Below, piece by piece: positions 1 through 8,652 of a DNA stretch of 64,000 nucleotides. Source of the stretch: Terriglobales bacterium (GTDB lineage Bacteria > Acidobacteriota > Terriglobia > Terriglobales > Acidobacteriaceae); the NCBI GenBank assembly GCA_035651655.1, contig DASRFG010000037.1:1-64000 (forward strand), in the 5' to 3' direction. The notes below the pieces were generated by a model. That model saw nothing but the letters and a program-made list of their open reading frames with translations. It had not been told where the DNA came from and ran no database searches. Position 1 is the first letter of the stretch. Each line of letters opens with the position of its first letter. A program made the position numbers and the translations under genes.

Positions 1-546
1 GTCACGGTGCACAAAGTCTGGGCCGCACACGATTGCGGTCGCGCGTTGAACCCAGTGTCTGTCGAAGGCCAGGTGATCGGCTCGGTATGGATGGGCCTCG
101 GCCAGGCCCTCGAAGAAGAAATGATCTGGAAAGATGGCATGCTCATGAATCCCGGCCTGCTGGAGTATCGCAGCCCGTCTTCCATCGAATCGCCCGAGGT
201 GGAATGCTTCATCGTCGAGAGCATCGACCCGGAAGGTCCCTTCGGCGCCAAAGAATGCAGCGAAGGCTCGCTGGCGGCCACCATTCCTGCCATCGCGAAC
301 GCGATCTATGACGCGGTTGGCGTCCGCCTGCGCGAAGCCCCATTCACGCCCGAGCGGGTGCTCGCCGCGCTGCGCGAGCAGAACAATGCGAAAAAGCTCA
401 ACCTGACCGAAGGAGTTGATCCAACTGCTCCTGCGCGGCTTCGCGAGCACGGCGGCTCGCTGTGGTTCCGCGGAAAAGGCCCGCTACGGCATGCGCTGGA
501 TCCGGCGCGCGCAACCCAATCACTGCAAGCCGGAGGCGATGATTGA
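1..546 (+). CDS. Xanthine-dehydrogenase-family molybdopterin subunit, 4-hydroxybenzoyl-CoA reductase alpha-like (5' truncated)
   Basis: This is the C-terminal part of the large molybdenum-cofactor subunit of a xanthine oxidase family enzyme; the frame is open to the first base, so the start lies outside the window. The block GPFGAKECSEGSLAATIPAI followed by NAIYDAVGVR is the conserved end of the Mo-cofactor domain, close to what I know from 4-hydroxybenzoyl-CoA reductase alpha subunits. The Glu in GAKE is at the position of the catalytic base of the family. The last 50 residues (after LREQNNAKK) form an Arg/Gly-rich tail that I do not recognise. The stop overlaps the start of the next gene, so the two subunits are translationally coupled. 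The substrate cannot be fixed from this fragment; other aromatic or purine hydroxylases remain possible. Confidence 0.85.
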   Translation, partial: VTVHKVWAAHDCGRALNPVSVEGQVIGSVWMGLGQALEEEMIWKDGMLMNPGLLEYRSPSSIESPEVECFIVESIDPEGPFGAKECSEGSLAATIPAIANAIYDAVGVRLREAPFTPERVLAALREQNNAKKLNLTEGVDPTAPARLREHGGSLWFRGKGPLRHALDPARATQSLQAGGDD

Positions 547-1526
547 GCCTCCCAGCATTCAAGTTGCTGCGGCCGCGCTCGATTGCCGAAGCTATCGATT
601 ACTTGGCGGAGCATGCGCCCAACATACAAGTACTGGCCGGCGGCACCGACCTCATTCCTTCTCTGCGCCAAAAGCTTTTCGAGCCTCAGTATGTGCTTGA
701 TCTGCGCGGTCTCGCCGAGCTACGTGGAATTCGCTCTAACGGCAACGGAGTAGAAATCGGCGCGCTTACTACGCTCACCGAGATCGAACGCTCCGCATTT
801 TTGCGACAGCATTACCCAGTGCTAACCCAGGCTGCGGCCACAGTCGCCTCGCCTATCCTGCGCAACATGGGCACGATCGGCGGCAATATTTGCCTGGACA
901 CTCGCTGTCTCTGGTATAACCAGTCGCTCACCTGGCGCAAGGGCTGCGGCTTCTGTATCAAAAAAGACGGTGACCTCTGCCACGTCGCCCCCGGTGGAGA
1001 TGACTGCTGGGCGGCCTTTTCCGGCGACACACCGCCGGCCTTGCTCTGCCTTGATGCGGAAATTGAAATTGCCAGCCCAGGGGGGAAGCGGCGCCTGCCG
1101 CTCTCTGATTTCTACACCGGCATTGGCGATAACTATCGCAAACTCGAGAAAAGCGAACTGCTAACGCGAGTTTTCCTCCCGCAGTCCACGGCCGACTATC
1201 ACGGCGCTTATCGAAAGCTGCGAATTCGCGGCTCCATCGATTATCCTTTGGCGGGTGTGGCGGTGGCACTGCGCGGTAACGGGCACATTGAAGACGCGCG
1301 GGTTGCGATTACTGCTGTGAACCCGGCGCCGGTGCTGGTCAAGGGCGCGCGTGAGGCGCTTGAGGGCAAGACGCTCGATGAAGAGCTTGCCATGCATGTT
1401 GGCGACCTGGCAGCGCGCACCGCCAAGCCGCTGACCACATCAGCGCTGACGCCTGAATATCGTCGCGAGATGATTCGCGTCTTCACCAAGCGCACGCTGC
1501 TCGCGGCAATGAGAACTGCTCTTTGA
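543..1526 (+). CDS. FAD-binding subunit of a molybdenum hydroxylase, 4-hydroxybenzoyl-CoA reductase beta-like, with extra Fe-S loop
   Basis: This 327-residue protein is the FAD subunit (CO dehydrogenase/xanthine dehydrogenase medium-chain fold) that passes electrons between FAD and the Fe-S clusters. The FAD motifs AGGTD (residues 32-36) and TIGGN (111-115) are present. Directly after TIGGN comes a Cys-rich loop with C117, C122, C135, C138, C146 and C155. Most family members lack this loop; the 4-hydroxybenzoyl-CoA reductase beta subunit has one that carries an additional [4Fe-4S] cluster. The best-spaced ligand set here is C122, C138, C146 and C155. The start is TTG at 543, chosen because GGAGG (532-536) sits six bases upstream; the ATG at 539 is out of frame. 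It overlaps the alpha subunit stop by 4 nt. The small 2Fe-2S subunit must lie upstream of the window. Confidence 0.88.
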   Translation: MSLPAFKLLRPRSIAEAIDYLAEHAPNIQVLAGGTDLIPSLRQKLFEPQYVLDLRGLAELRGIRSNGNGVEIGALTTLTEIERSAFLRQHYPVLTQAAATVASPILRNMGTIGGNICLDTRCLWYNQSLTWRKGCGFCIKKDGDLCHVAPGGDDCWAAFSGDTPPALLCLDAEIEIASPGGKRRLPLSDFYTGIGDNYRKLEKSELLTRVFLPQSTADYHGAYRKLRIRGSIDYPLAGVAVALRGNGHIEDARVAITAVNPAPVLVKGAREALEGKTLDEELAMHVGDLAARTAKPLTTSALTPEYRREMIRVFTKRTLLAAMRTAL

Positions 1527-2365
1527 TCACCGACTGCCACATTCACATCCAGCCGGTCGAGATGTTTAAGCCGGCCGCGCTGGCGCTCATGCAAAACAAG
1601 CGGCGGAACTTCGACCAGATAGTCGAATACTGCCGTTCGCCCAAGGCATTCCTCAAATATCTGGACCAGTGCGGCATCGATCGCGCCGTGCTCATTAATT
1701 ATGTGGCACCGGAGGTCATCGGCTTCACCTCCGAGGTCAACACATTCGTTGCCAACTACGTTAAGGAGAATCCCAGGCGCCTCATCCCCTGCGGCAGCCT
1801 GCATCCGCGGCATACCAACAATGTTCTCGCGGACGTGGAGCAGATTGTCCGGCTGGGCATTCGCCTGATTAAAATTCATCCGCCGCACCAGCTGCTTTTT
1901 CCCAACGACTATCAGCACGGCGTCAAGGAACTGGAAATCATCTATCGTGCCGCCGAAGCCAACGGCATTCCAGTCATGTTCCACACCGGTACGTCGGTTT
2001 TTCCCGGCGCCCGCAACAAGTACGGCGACCCAATACACATTGACGATGTAGCGGTGGACTTTCCCCGGTTGAAGATCCTGCTGGCGCACGGCGGCCGGCC
2101 GCTATGGATGGATACTGCGTTCTTCCTGGTGCGCCGCCATCCCAACGTTTACCTGGACATCAGCGGCATCCCGCCCAAGGCGCTGCTGAAGTATTTTCCG
2201 CGCCTGGAAGAGATCGCGGACAAAACTCTGTTTGGCACCGACTGGCCCGGGCCCGGCGTTCCCGATATCAAGAAGAACCTCGATGAATTCCGCGGCCTGC
2301 CGCTTTCTGAACAGGCCAAGCAGCAGATCCTCAGCCGGACAGCCCTCTCCATCTGGCCTTCCTAA
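1523..2365 (+). CDS. Amidohydrolase family protein (Amidohydrolase_2, metal-dependent TIM barrel)
   Basis: This 280-residue TIM-barrel hydrolase has the N-terminal metal motif HIH (DCHIHI, residues 5-10), a later FHTG histidine, AHGG, and the terminal GTDWP aspartate. These form the metal-binding set of the PF04909 group, which includes ACMSD-like decarboxylases and hydrolases of aromatic-pathway lactones. It starts at a TTG that overlaps the stop of the FAD subunit, so it is the last gene of the same operon. The context suggests that it acts on a product or precursor of the molybdenum hydroxylase, either ring-cleavage hydrolysis or decarboxylation; this is inference. No signal peptide is present, so it is cytoplasmic. 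The exact substrate is unknown. Confidence 0.85.
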   Translation: MITDCHIHIQPVEMFKPAALALMQNKRRNFDQIVEYCRSPKAFLKYLDQCGIDRAVLINYVAPEVIGFTSEVNTFVANYVKENPRRLIPCGSLHPRHTNNVLADVEQIVRLGIRLIKIHPPHQLLFPNDYQHGVKELEIIYRAAEANGIPVMFHTGTSVFPGARNKYGDPIHIDDVAVDFPRLKILLAHGGRPLWMDTAFFLVRRHPNVYLDISGIPPKALLKYFPRLEEIADKTLFGTDWPGPGVPDIKKNLDEFRGLPLSEQAKQQILSRTALSIWPS

Positions 2366-2480
2366 AGCTGCAAGCGTTTGCACAGTTCTTGCGCTTGTTG
2401 TTCTGAGTTCAGAACGATGGCAATATTCTGATTGACAAGCGCCGCCTGCTTGATAAGCTTGCCAGACCGAGTAGCTGAAT

Positions 2481-4010
2481 ATGAGATTAGCTGTTCGCTG
2501 TCCTGCTGTGCATTCCCGTTGGTTCTTCTCTATTGGCCTTGTTCTCAGCCTCACATGCATTGCCTGCGCAGACACTATTTATTTCAAAAATGGCACTTCT
2601 ATCCAGATAGACAAGGCCACCGAGAAGGACGGCAAGATCGAATACTTCATTGGAAGCACTAGGTACACCATCCCACAAACTTCGGTACAGCGGGTCGAGC
2701 ACAGCGGTGGCCTGGGAATTTCGATCGGCTCCAGCAAACAAGTTTCTACAATCATTGCAACACCGGACAGTGGCGCCTCTGCCGAAGACAATCCGGTAGA
2801 GAAGCGACAGATTCGACCCGAGAAGCTCAGGCTGCCGTCCCCGGAAGTCTCTGCGGCCGAGGAAAAACACCTGGCCGAACTGCGCTACCGCATTCTGATC
2901 GCCGACCGTGTGGACGAGGCTGGCCTCGCAGCAGTAGAGCATGAAGGAAATGCGCAGCAATCCATGTGGGCCAATTTCGAAGCAGGCCGATTCCAACTGC
3001 AACACGGCGACGCCGACGATGCGCGAAAACGCTTTGAGCGTGCGCTCAGCTTTAAGCCAGATCTACCCACCCTTTTGGAATGGCACATCATCGCCTGTGC
3101 GCAATCCAACCGTTATGCCGAAGCTATTCCTTCCGCAGAGAAATTAGTGAAGGTGCTGCCGGAAGGGTGGACATTTGCAACCCTCGGCCAGCTCTATTAC
3201 AACACCGACCAGAAACAGCAGGCGATTGCCGCCCTAAAGCGTTCGTTGCAGTTCGAGCGCGTGGAAGTGGTTCAGGAGTTGATGGAAAGGGCGCAACACC
3301 AACTGGATGTGGAGGGTAATTTCAACCAAAGTGACAGCTGGCACTTCACCCTTCGCTATGAGGGCCGTGCCACTTCACTCACGTTACAGCGCGATCTCCT
3401 GGGCACCCTGGAAGAGCAATATCGTGACCTGGCCCGCGACCTTCATTACAATCCAACCGAAAATATTTCAGTCATCTTATATACCTCGGAGCAGTTTTTT
3501 GACATCACGCGAGCGCCGTCGTGGGTAGGTGCTCTGAATGACGGCACCCTTCGCATTCCGCTCGGCGGCATTACAACTGTTAGCCCCGAATTGCAGAGTG
3601 TGCTCAAGCACGAGCTCACCCATTCTTTTGTCCGATTGATGAGTGCCGGTCGCTGCCCCACCTGGCTCAATGAAGGTCTGGCCCAGTTGATGCAAGCAAG
3701 GACGCTGTCGCCAAGTGACAATATGGCCCTGGCGCGATTGTTTGGTGAGTCTAAGGAAGCGCCATTCCGCCTCTTGGAGGGAAGTTTCGTCAGGTTCCCC
3801 GCGCCTGTAGCTGCAGTGGCCTATGCGGAATCCCTGGTTGCAGTCCAGTACTTGCGCAGCAAATATGGCATGGGAGGTCTGCAGCGGCTTCTAACACGTA
3901 TCGGGGAAGGCGAGAGCCCCGAGGCGGCCTTATTTGCAGTCACGAGTGACCACTATGTGGAGTTTGAACACGACCTATCCGCCTACCTTCAACGCGGCAG
4001 CGGCGGGTAG
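2481..4010 (+). CDS. Secreted TPR protein with gluzincin metallopeptidase domain (peptidase MA-like)
   Basis: The 509-residue product begins with a signal peptide (charged start, hydrophobic core ending near CACA-DT at residues 31-33). A short beta-rich segment follows, then TPR-like helices around residues 135-280 (ANFEAGRFQLQHGDADDARK and following). The C-terminal half carries H377-E-L-T-H381 and a third zinc ligand candidate, E398 in LNEG, which is the HExxH-x16-E gluzincin pattern of the peptidase MA/DUF1570 group. It is probably a periplasmic or surface metallopeptidase, with TPRs for substrate docking. It stands alone between two operons. A perfect -35 hexamer TTGACA (2432-2437) lies in the 115-base leader, but the matching -10 (TAAGCT, 2454-2459) is poor. 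The substrate is unknown. Confidence 0.82.
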   Translation: MRLAVRCPAVHSRWFFSIGLVLSLTCIACADTIYFKNGTSIQIDKATEKDGKIEYFIGSTRYTIPQTSVQRVEHSGGLGISIGSSKQVSTIIATPDSGASAEDNPVEKRQIRPEKLRLPSPEVSAAEEKHLAELRYRILIADRVDEAGLAAVEHEGNAQQSMWANFEAGRFQLQHGDADDARKRFERALSFKPDLPTLLEWHIIACAQSNRYAEAIPSAEKLVKVLPEGWTFATLGQLYYNTDQKQQAIAALKRSLQFERVEVVQELMERAQHQLDVEGNFNQSDSWHFTLRYEGRATSLTLQRDLLGTLEEQYRDLARDLHYNPTENISVILYTSEQFFDITRAPSWVGALNDGTLRIPLGGITTVSPELQSVLKHELTHSFVRLMSAGRCPTWLNEGLAQLMQARTLSPSDNMALARLFGESKEAPFRLLEGSFVRFPAPVAAVAYAESLVAVQYLRSKYGMGGLQRLLTRIGEGESPEAALFAVTSDHYVEFEHDLSAYLQRGSGG

Positions 4011-4169
4011 AAACTATTTCCGACAAAATTCCACAGCCAACCTGTTCCTCCATCGCGCCACATCTTAAGTAATACTCCCTAGAACGCGACGTTCGGGTTC
4101 AATAAAGGAAAGTGTGCGCAAATCGGGCATAACGCTTATGCATTTTGTGATGTCTAGTGCGGCTACGGG

Positions 4170-4199
4170 TTGGAATCTTGCGAAAGATTGCTGTATAAC
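4170..4199 (+). promoter_or_regulatory. Candidate sigma-70 promoter of citrate synthase
   Basis: A -35 element TTGGAA (4170-4175) and a -10 element TATAAC (4194-4199, five of six consensus bases) are separated by 18 bases. Transcription would start near 4206, giving a leader of about 60 bases before the ATG at 4266. The rest of the 255-base gap between the peptidase gene and citrate synthase shows no other structure that I can support. Confidence 0.45.
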
Positions 4200-4265
4200 A
4201 ATAAGTTGCGCGCCTCATTCGCAGCGCCTAGCGCGCTCCCCCTTCTGAGTCTATGAGAGGAAGCT

Positions 4266-5408
4266 ATGTCCAGTCTCACCGCTAGCCATGCCCCCAAGGG
4301 GCTGGAAGGTGTTGTTGCGACTACCTCCAGCATTTGCTTCATTGACGGGGACCGTGGTGTGTTGGCATACCGCGGCATTGATATTCACGATCTGGCCGAT
4401 CACTCTACTTTTGAAGAGACCTGTCACCTACTCTGGTTTGGCGCCCTGCCCACCGAGGCACAGCTGCGCGACTTGCAATCTCGGCTCGCAGAAGAGAGAA
4501 GACTTGATCCCGCGGTCATCGACTTGCTCAAAACCGCGCCCAAGACCGCTCTGCCGATGGACGTTCTGCGCTCCGCCGTCTCGGTACTTTCGTTTTACGA
4601 CGCAGACGACAAGAAAAACGATCACGATGCGAACATTCGTAAGGCAATCCGCCTCACCTCGCAGATCGCGATGATTGTGGCCGCCTATGATCGCATACGT
4701 AAGGGCAGACCAGTGGTCGAGCCCGACCGCTCGCTCTCCCACTCAGCCAACTTTCTCTTAATGCTGAATGGAGAGAAGCCCTCCTCCACTGCCGAACGCG
4801 CGTTAGATATTGCCCTGGTTCTTCACGCCGACCACGAGCTGAATGCATCTACCTTCGCGGCGCGGGTCACCGCGGCCACTCTTTCCGATATGCATTCGGC
4901 AATTACTTCGGCCATTGGCGCATTGAAAGGGCCGTTGCACGGTGGCGCCAACGAGGCAGTTTTCGCCGTGCTGAAGAGCATCAGTAACGCCGGAGCTGAT
5001 CCCGTCGAATACATTCGAGGTCAACTCGCGCAGAAGAAGAAGATTCCCGGTTTCGGGCATCGCGTTTACCATACCGAAGACCCCCGCGCCACCCACCTGC
5101 GGAAGATGTCGCGCGAGCTCGGCGCCTCCGGTGGAGACGGAAAATGGTTTGACTATTCCCGCCGCATTGAAGAGTTCATGAAGAACGACAAGAAGCTCAA
5201 CGCCAATGTTGACTTCTACTCAGCATCCACTTATCACTCATTGGGCATCGAGGTTGACCTGTTCACCCCAGTTTTTGCCGTCTCGCGGATAAGCGGCTGG
5301 GCGGCACACGTCATCGAGCAGCTCGACGACAATCGTCTGATTCGTCCCCGCGCCGACTATATCGGCCCCGCGTACCCGCAAAAGTATGTGCCGATAGAGA
5401 AGCGATAG
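4266..5408 (+). CDS. gltA: Citrate synthase (hexameric/dimeric type II-like, possibly 2-methylcitrate synthase)
   Basis: The 380-residue protein condenses acetyl-CoA (or propionyl-CoA) with oxaloacetate. Family motifs are clear: the first active-site His in HADHELNAS, the GPLHGGAN block, the catalytic His in GFGHRVYHTEDPRA, and the catalytic Asp in NVDFYSAS. The length matches the short citrate synthase/methylcitrate synthase group (about 370-390) rather than the 430-residue NADH-regulated E. coli type. A ribosome-binding site AGAGGAA precedes the ATG at 4266. It stands alone, with no prpB or prpD nearby, which favours the TCA-cycle role, but sequence alone cannot separate the two activities. 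Confidence 0.93.
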   Translation: MSSLTASHAPKGLEGVVATTSSICFIDGDRGVLAYRGIDIHDLADHSTFEETCHLLWFGALPTEAQLRDLQSRLAEERRLDPAVIDLLKTAPKTALPMDVLRSAVSVLSFYDADDKKNDHDANIRKAIRLTSQIAMIVAAYDRIRKGRPVVEPDRSLSHSANFLLMLNGEKPSSTAERALDIALVLHADHELNASTFAARVTAATLSDMHSAITSAIGALKGPLHGGANEAVFAVLKSISNAGADPVEYIRGQLAQKKKIPGFGHRVYHTEDPRATHLRKMSRELGASGGDGKWFDYSRRIEEFMKNDKKLNANVDFYSASTYHSLGIEVDLFTPVFAVSRISGWAAHVIEQLDDNRLIRPRADYIGPAYPQKYVPIEKR

Positions 5409-5480
5409 GCTGGCCCCTCGCGTCGCCGGCTGTCCCCAGCAATCGGGTCCATTTCATTTTCATGCTGACCAAGTGCTTCT

Positions 5481-5602
5481 CCAGGCGGGCGCCTGGATTC
5501 CCGATGAACTGAGTCCAGCCGCGGAGCGGCGGAACAGCGTTTAGCCCAGGGCGTAAGCCCTGGGAAGGTGCGCAAAGAAAATCTGAGCCCCGGAAGGGCG
5601 AC
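5481..5602. repeat. Intergenic palindromic repeat element (REP/MITE-like, four hairpins)
   Basis: The gap between citrate synthase and the cysteine desulfurase contains a run of short perfect hairpins: CCAGGCG-GG-CGCCTGG (5481-5496), GCCGC-GGA-GCGGC (5518-5530), CCCAGGGC-GTAA-GCCCTGGG (5545-5564) and CCC-GGAA-GGG (5589-5598). The order of a CCCAGGGC hairpin followed by a CCCCGGAAGGG hairpin is familiar to me from dispersed intergenic repeats in soil-bacterial genomes. Only one copy is in this window, so dispersal cannot be shown here. The element lies directly before the iscS-like gene and could affect its 5' leader. Confidence 0.5.
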
Positions 5603-5630
5603 ATCAAACGCGCTAAAATGACCGCAGGAT

Positions 5631-6785
5631 ATGCGCCGCGTCTATCTTGACAATAACGCCAGCACGCCGGTTCTCCCGGAAGTTTTTGAGGCCATGCGCC
5701 CCTACTTCGGAGAGAACTTCGGCAACGCGTCTTCCATCCACCATCATGGACAGGAAACGCGGGCGGCGGTTGAACGCGCGCGCGAATCCGTGGCCGCGCT
5801 GCTGGGTTGCAAGACCACAGAAGTCGTCTTCACTAGCGGCGGCACCGAAGCCGACAATCTGGCGATCTTCGGACTAGTCCGTCCCGGCGACCATGTAATT
5901 ACGTCAACCATCGAGCACCACGCTGTTCTCAATTCTGGAAAGCGGCTGGAAGAAATGGGCTGCGAAGTCACTTACGTTCCAGTTGATTCTCGAGGCCTGG
6001 TCGATCCTGGCGACGTCCGCCGCGCGCTGCGTCCCAACACTCGCCTCATCTCCATCATGATGGCGAACAACGAGAGTGGTGTGCTGCAGCCGGTAGAAGA
6101 GATCGCCACGATCGCGCGCGAAGCGTCCGTCGCTTTTCACACTGACGCTGTACAGGCCGCGGGCAAGGTGCAGCTCGAGGTCAAGCGCATCGGTTGCGAC
6201 CTGCTCTCCATCTCCGGCCACAAAATGCACGCGCCTCAGGGAATCGGCGCGCTGTACGTGCGGAAGGGAACAAAGCTCCAGCCACAGCTTTATGGCGGAC
6301 GTCACGAGCGTTCGCGCCGTGCCGGCACGGAGAACGTCCCTGCGATCGTTGCGTTGGGGAAGGCGGCTGAGGTCGCCGCTCAAGGCTTGCGTGATGGTTC
6401 GGTCGCCAAAATTGCAGCGCTGCGCGATCGGCTCGAGAGCACAATTACGGAATCCGTCGAAGCTGTCAAAGTGAATGGCGGTTCCGCTCCCCGCGTGCCC
6501 AATACTACGAACCTTCATTTTGATGGCATCGAAGGGGAAGCCTTGGTGATCGCTCTTGATCTCAAGGGACTGGCTGTTTCCACGGGTGCCGCCTGTTCCT
6601 CGGGGGCGATTGAGCCCTCGCACGTGCTTACCGCGATGGGCTTGCGTCCTGACCAGGCTCGTGCCAGCCTGCGCTTCAGCCTCGGCAAGCAGAACACGGC
6701 TGAGGACGTGGATTTCGCGCTAAACCTGATCCCGCAGACCGTCACCCGCCTGCGTGAACTGTCTCCCGTTTACAATAGTAATTAG
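5631..6785 (+). CDS. Cysteine desulfurase (NifS/IscS-type, PLP enzyme)
   Basis: The 384-residue class V aminotransferase-fold enzyme removes sulfur from cysteine for Fe-S cluster and thio-cofactor synthesis. The PLP lysine is K198 in SGHKMHAPQGIG, and the sulfur-carrying cysteine is C322 in STGAACSSG, on the extended loop typical of group I (IscS/NifS). Group II SufS enzymes have RxGHHCA instead. The GTENVPAIVALGKA motif is also present. The next gene is mnmA, 61 bases downstream. MnmA uses persulfide sulfur from such a desulfurase, so co-transcription is functionally sensible. No iscU, iscA or iscR is adjacent. The leader contains the hairpin repeat at 5481-5602. Confidence 0.93.
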   Translation: MRRVYLDNNASTPVLPEVFEAMRPYFGENFGNASSIHHHGQETRAAVERARESVAALLGCKTTEVVFTSGGTEADNLAIFGLVRPGDHVITSTIEHHAVLNSGKRLEEMGCEVTYVPVDSRGLVDPGDVRRALRPNTRLISIMMANNESGVLQPVEEIATIAREASVAFHTDAVQAAGKVQLEVKRIGCDLLSISGHKMHAPQGIGALYVRKGTKLQPQLYGGRHERSRRAGTENVPAIVALGKAAEVAAQGLRDGSVAKIAALRDRLESTITESVEAVKVNGGSAPRVPNTTNLHFDGIEGEALVIALDLKGLAVSTGAACSSGAIEPSHVLTAMGLRPDQARASLRFSLGKQNTAEDVDFALNLIPQTVTRLRELSPVYNSN

Positions 6786-6846
6786 CAAGGACGCTGCTCG
6801 CTTGAGCCGATGTGCAGCTTCGGCCAGGCGCTAACAGCCGTTTTTT

Positions 6847-7959
6847 ATGTCTGACTCTCGCACCATTGCCGTGGCCATGTCGGGCGGTGTGGACTCTTCC
6901 ACCGTCGCGGCCATGCTGCGCGCCGAGGGGCACAACGTTGTCGGCTTGACCATGCAGCTCTGGAACCAGCGCCGCCTCGCCGGCGAGGAGGGGATGCCCG
7001 AGGCCGTCCAGGGGCGCTGCTGCTCGCTTGATGACGTTTACGACGCGCGCCGCGTTGCTGAGACCATCGGCATTCCTTATTACGTGGTCAACCAGGAGCA
7101 GCGCTTCGAAGACGATGTAGTCCGCCCATTCGTGGACGAGTACCTTAGCGGTCGCACGCCCATTCCGTGCAGCCTGTGCAACAACCACATCAAGTTTGAT
7201 CAGTTGCTGATCACGGCTCGCCAGATTGGCGCGGACCGGCTGGCCACAGGCCACTATGCCCGGGTGGAGTTCGATTCCGCCGGCGGACGCTGGCTCCTAA
7301 AGCGTCCCGTGGATCGAAGCAAGGATCAAACCTACTTCCTCTTCGGACTCACTCAGCAGCAGCTCAGTCGCACGCTGTTCCCTCTGGGCGGACTGCGCAA
7401 GTCCGAAGTTCGGGAGCTGGCACGAGAGCACGGCCTCATGCTCGCCGACAAGCCCGATTCGCAGGAAATCTGTTTTGTTCCCGGCGGCGACTACAAGCAA
7501 TTTCTGGACGCTTACCTGGCAGAGCAGGGAGAGGCTCTGCCGGATACTTCCGGCGAGCTCGTTACTACTACTGGCGAGGTAATCGGCGAGCATGGCGGCA
7601 TTCAGAACTTCACAGTCGGTCAGCGCAAGGGACTGGGCGTAGCTACCGGGTCTCCGCTCTACGTGCTCGAGATCGATGGCACCCGCCGGCAGGTGATCGT
7701 CGGCAGCGAAGACCAGCTCTACTCCCGCACCTTGCGCGCCAACCGCGTGAACTGGATCGCTTTCGAGCAGCTCAGCTCACCGCTGCGCGTCGAAGTCAAA
7801 ATCCGACACCGCCATGAGGCAGCCCCGGCTACTCTCGAGAGTGCTGCGCCCGGCGAGGCGCTGGTCACCTTTGACCAGCCACAGCGGGCCATCACGCCCG
7901 GACAGGCCGCCGTCTTCTACGATGGCGACGTTGTGGTCGGTGGCGGCTGGATCGTTTAG
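6847..7959 (+). CDS. mnmA: tRNA-specific 2-thiouridylase MnmA
   Basis: This 370-residue enzyme adds sulfur to U34 of tRNA-Lys/Glu/Gln using ATP and a persulfide donor. The N-terminal PP-loop SGGVDSS is at residues 12-18. The conserved [14 protein letters not shown] block contains the catalytic C111, and [13 protein letters not shown] contains the partner C209. The Asp in [13 protein letters not shown] and the GHYARV motif are also typical. The length is normal for the family. Its position behind the cysteine desulfurase gives a sulfur-relay pair. No good Shine-Dalgarno sequence is visible before the ATG at 6847 (it follows GCCGTTTTTT), so translation may depend on coupling or on a leader structure. 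Confidence 0.95.
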   Translation: MSDSRTIAVAMSGGVDSSTVAAMLRAEGHNVVGLTMQLWNQRRLAGEEGMPEAVQGRCCSLDDVYDARRVAETIGIPYYVVNQEQRFEDDVVRPFVDEYLSGRTPIPCSLCNNHIKFDQLLITARQIGADRLATGHYARVEFDSAGGRWLLKRPVDRSKDQTYFLFGLTQQQLSRTLFPLGGLRKSEVRELAREHGLMLADKPDSQEICFVPGGDYKQFLDAYLAEQGEALPDTSGELVTTTGEVIGEHGGIQNFTVGQRKGLGVATGSPLYVLEIDGTRRQVIVGSEDQLYSRTLRANRVNWIAFEQLSSPLRVEVKIRHRHEAAPATLESAAPGEALVTFDQPQRAITPGQAAVFYDGDVVVGGGWIV

Positions 7960-7999
7960 GAGTAACCTTCGGTACTGCAATCGTGAAACAGGAGGTCTC

Positions 8000-8554
8000 A
8001 TGGCCCCCAGCGCTGTCGCTGTGCCTGCGGATGTCCGCGAAGTTTTGCTCGAGATTTGGGCGGCCAACGAGCGCATGAACCAACTCATCCTCGAGCATCT
8101 CGATCCCCGCGCCTGGCAGGCAAAGCTCTCCGGTTCTAAGGGACGCACCATCGCTGCCATCTTCGCCCACGTCCACAATATCCGGCGGAAGTGGTTGAGG
8201 CTTTCGGCGCCGCATCTGAAACTTCCTGCTCAGGCCAACCGCACCCATTCAACGCAGAAACAGCTCAAAGCCGCATTCGCGCAAAGCGCGCAACGCTGTG
8301 CAGAAATGCTGGCAGATGCCTTGGCAGCCTCCCCGGCGCGCGTCAAAACATTCCGTCGCGACGGCTGGGCGCAGTCATGGCCCGCCGGCCCAACCATGCT
8401 CGCTTACATGTTTGCTCACGAAGCCCATCATCGCGGCCAGGTCATGATGCTGGCCCATCAGCTCGGATTTCCGCTCCCCGGGAATATTAACTACGGACTC
8501 TGGGATTGGGACAGGCTTTGGAAACAGTGCGGCTTCGAGACCCGCCCACGCTGA
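8000..8554 (+). CDS. DinB-family four-helix metal-binding protein
   Basis: This 184-residue protein of the DinB/YfiT fold belongs to a family of likely metal-dependent thiol transferases or hydrolases, many with bacillithiol-like cofactors. Candidate metal ligands are the His in IFAHVHNIRRKW and the His pair in AHEAHHRGQVMMLAHQLG. The latter is the classic HxxxH-type C-terminal helix of the family. The start is set by GGAGGT (7991-7996), four bases before the ATG at 8000; the longer frame has no ribosome site. It follows mnmA by 40 bases and may share its transcript. The activity is unknown. Confidence 0.82.
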   Translation: MAPSAVAVPADVREVLLEIWAANERMNQLILEHLDPRAWQAKLSGSKGRTIAAIFAHVHNIRRKWLRLSAPHLKLPAQANRTHSTQKQLKAAFAQSAQRCAEMLADALAASPARVKTFRRDGWAQSWPAGPTMLAYMFAHEAHHRGQVMMLAHQLGFPLPGNINYGLWDWDRLWKQCGFETRPR

Positions 8555-8577
8555 GTTTTCCCGCCGGTTCTCAGTAG

Positions 8578-8627
8578 GGCCAGGAAAAGAGATTACGTCG
8601 CCGGGAAAATCGGAGGGATTCCTGGCC
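8578..8627. repeat. Inverted repeat between convergent genes
   Basis: GGCCAGGAA (8578-8586) and its exact complement TTCCTGGCC (8619-8627) enclose 32 bases in the 98-base gap between the convergent DinB and coiled-coil protein genes. A second, imperfect pair TTTTCCCG / CCGGGAAAA overlaps it. There is no T-run, so it is not a classical intrinsic terminator, but the position suits a bidirectional transcription stop or mRNA 3' end protection. Confidence 0.4.
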
Positions 8628-8652
8628 GCGCTCGGAGTTACAGAAAGTGCGG

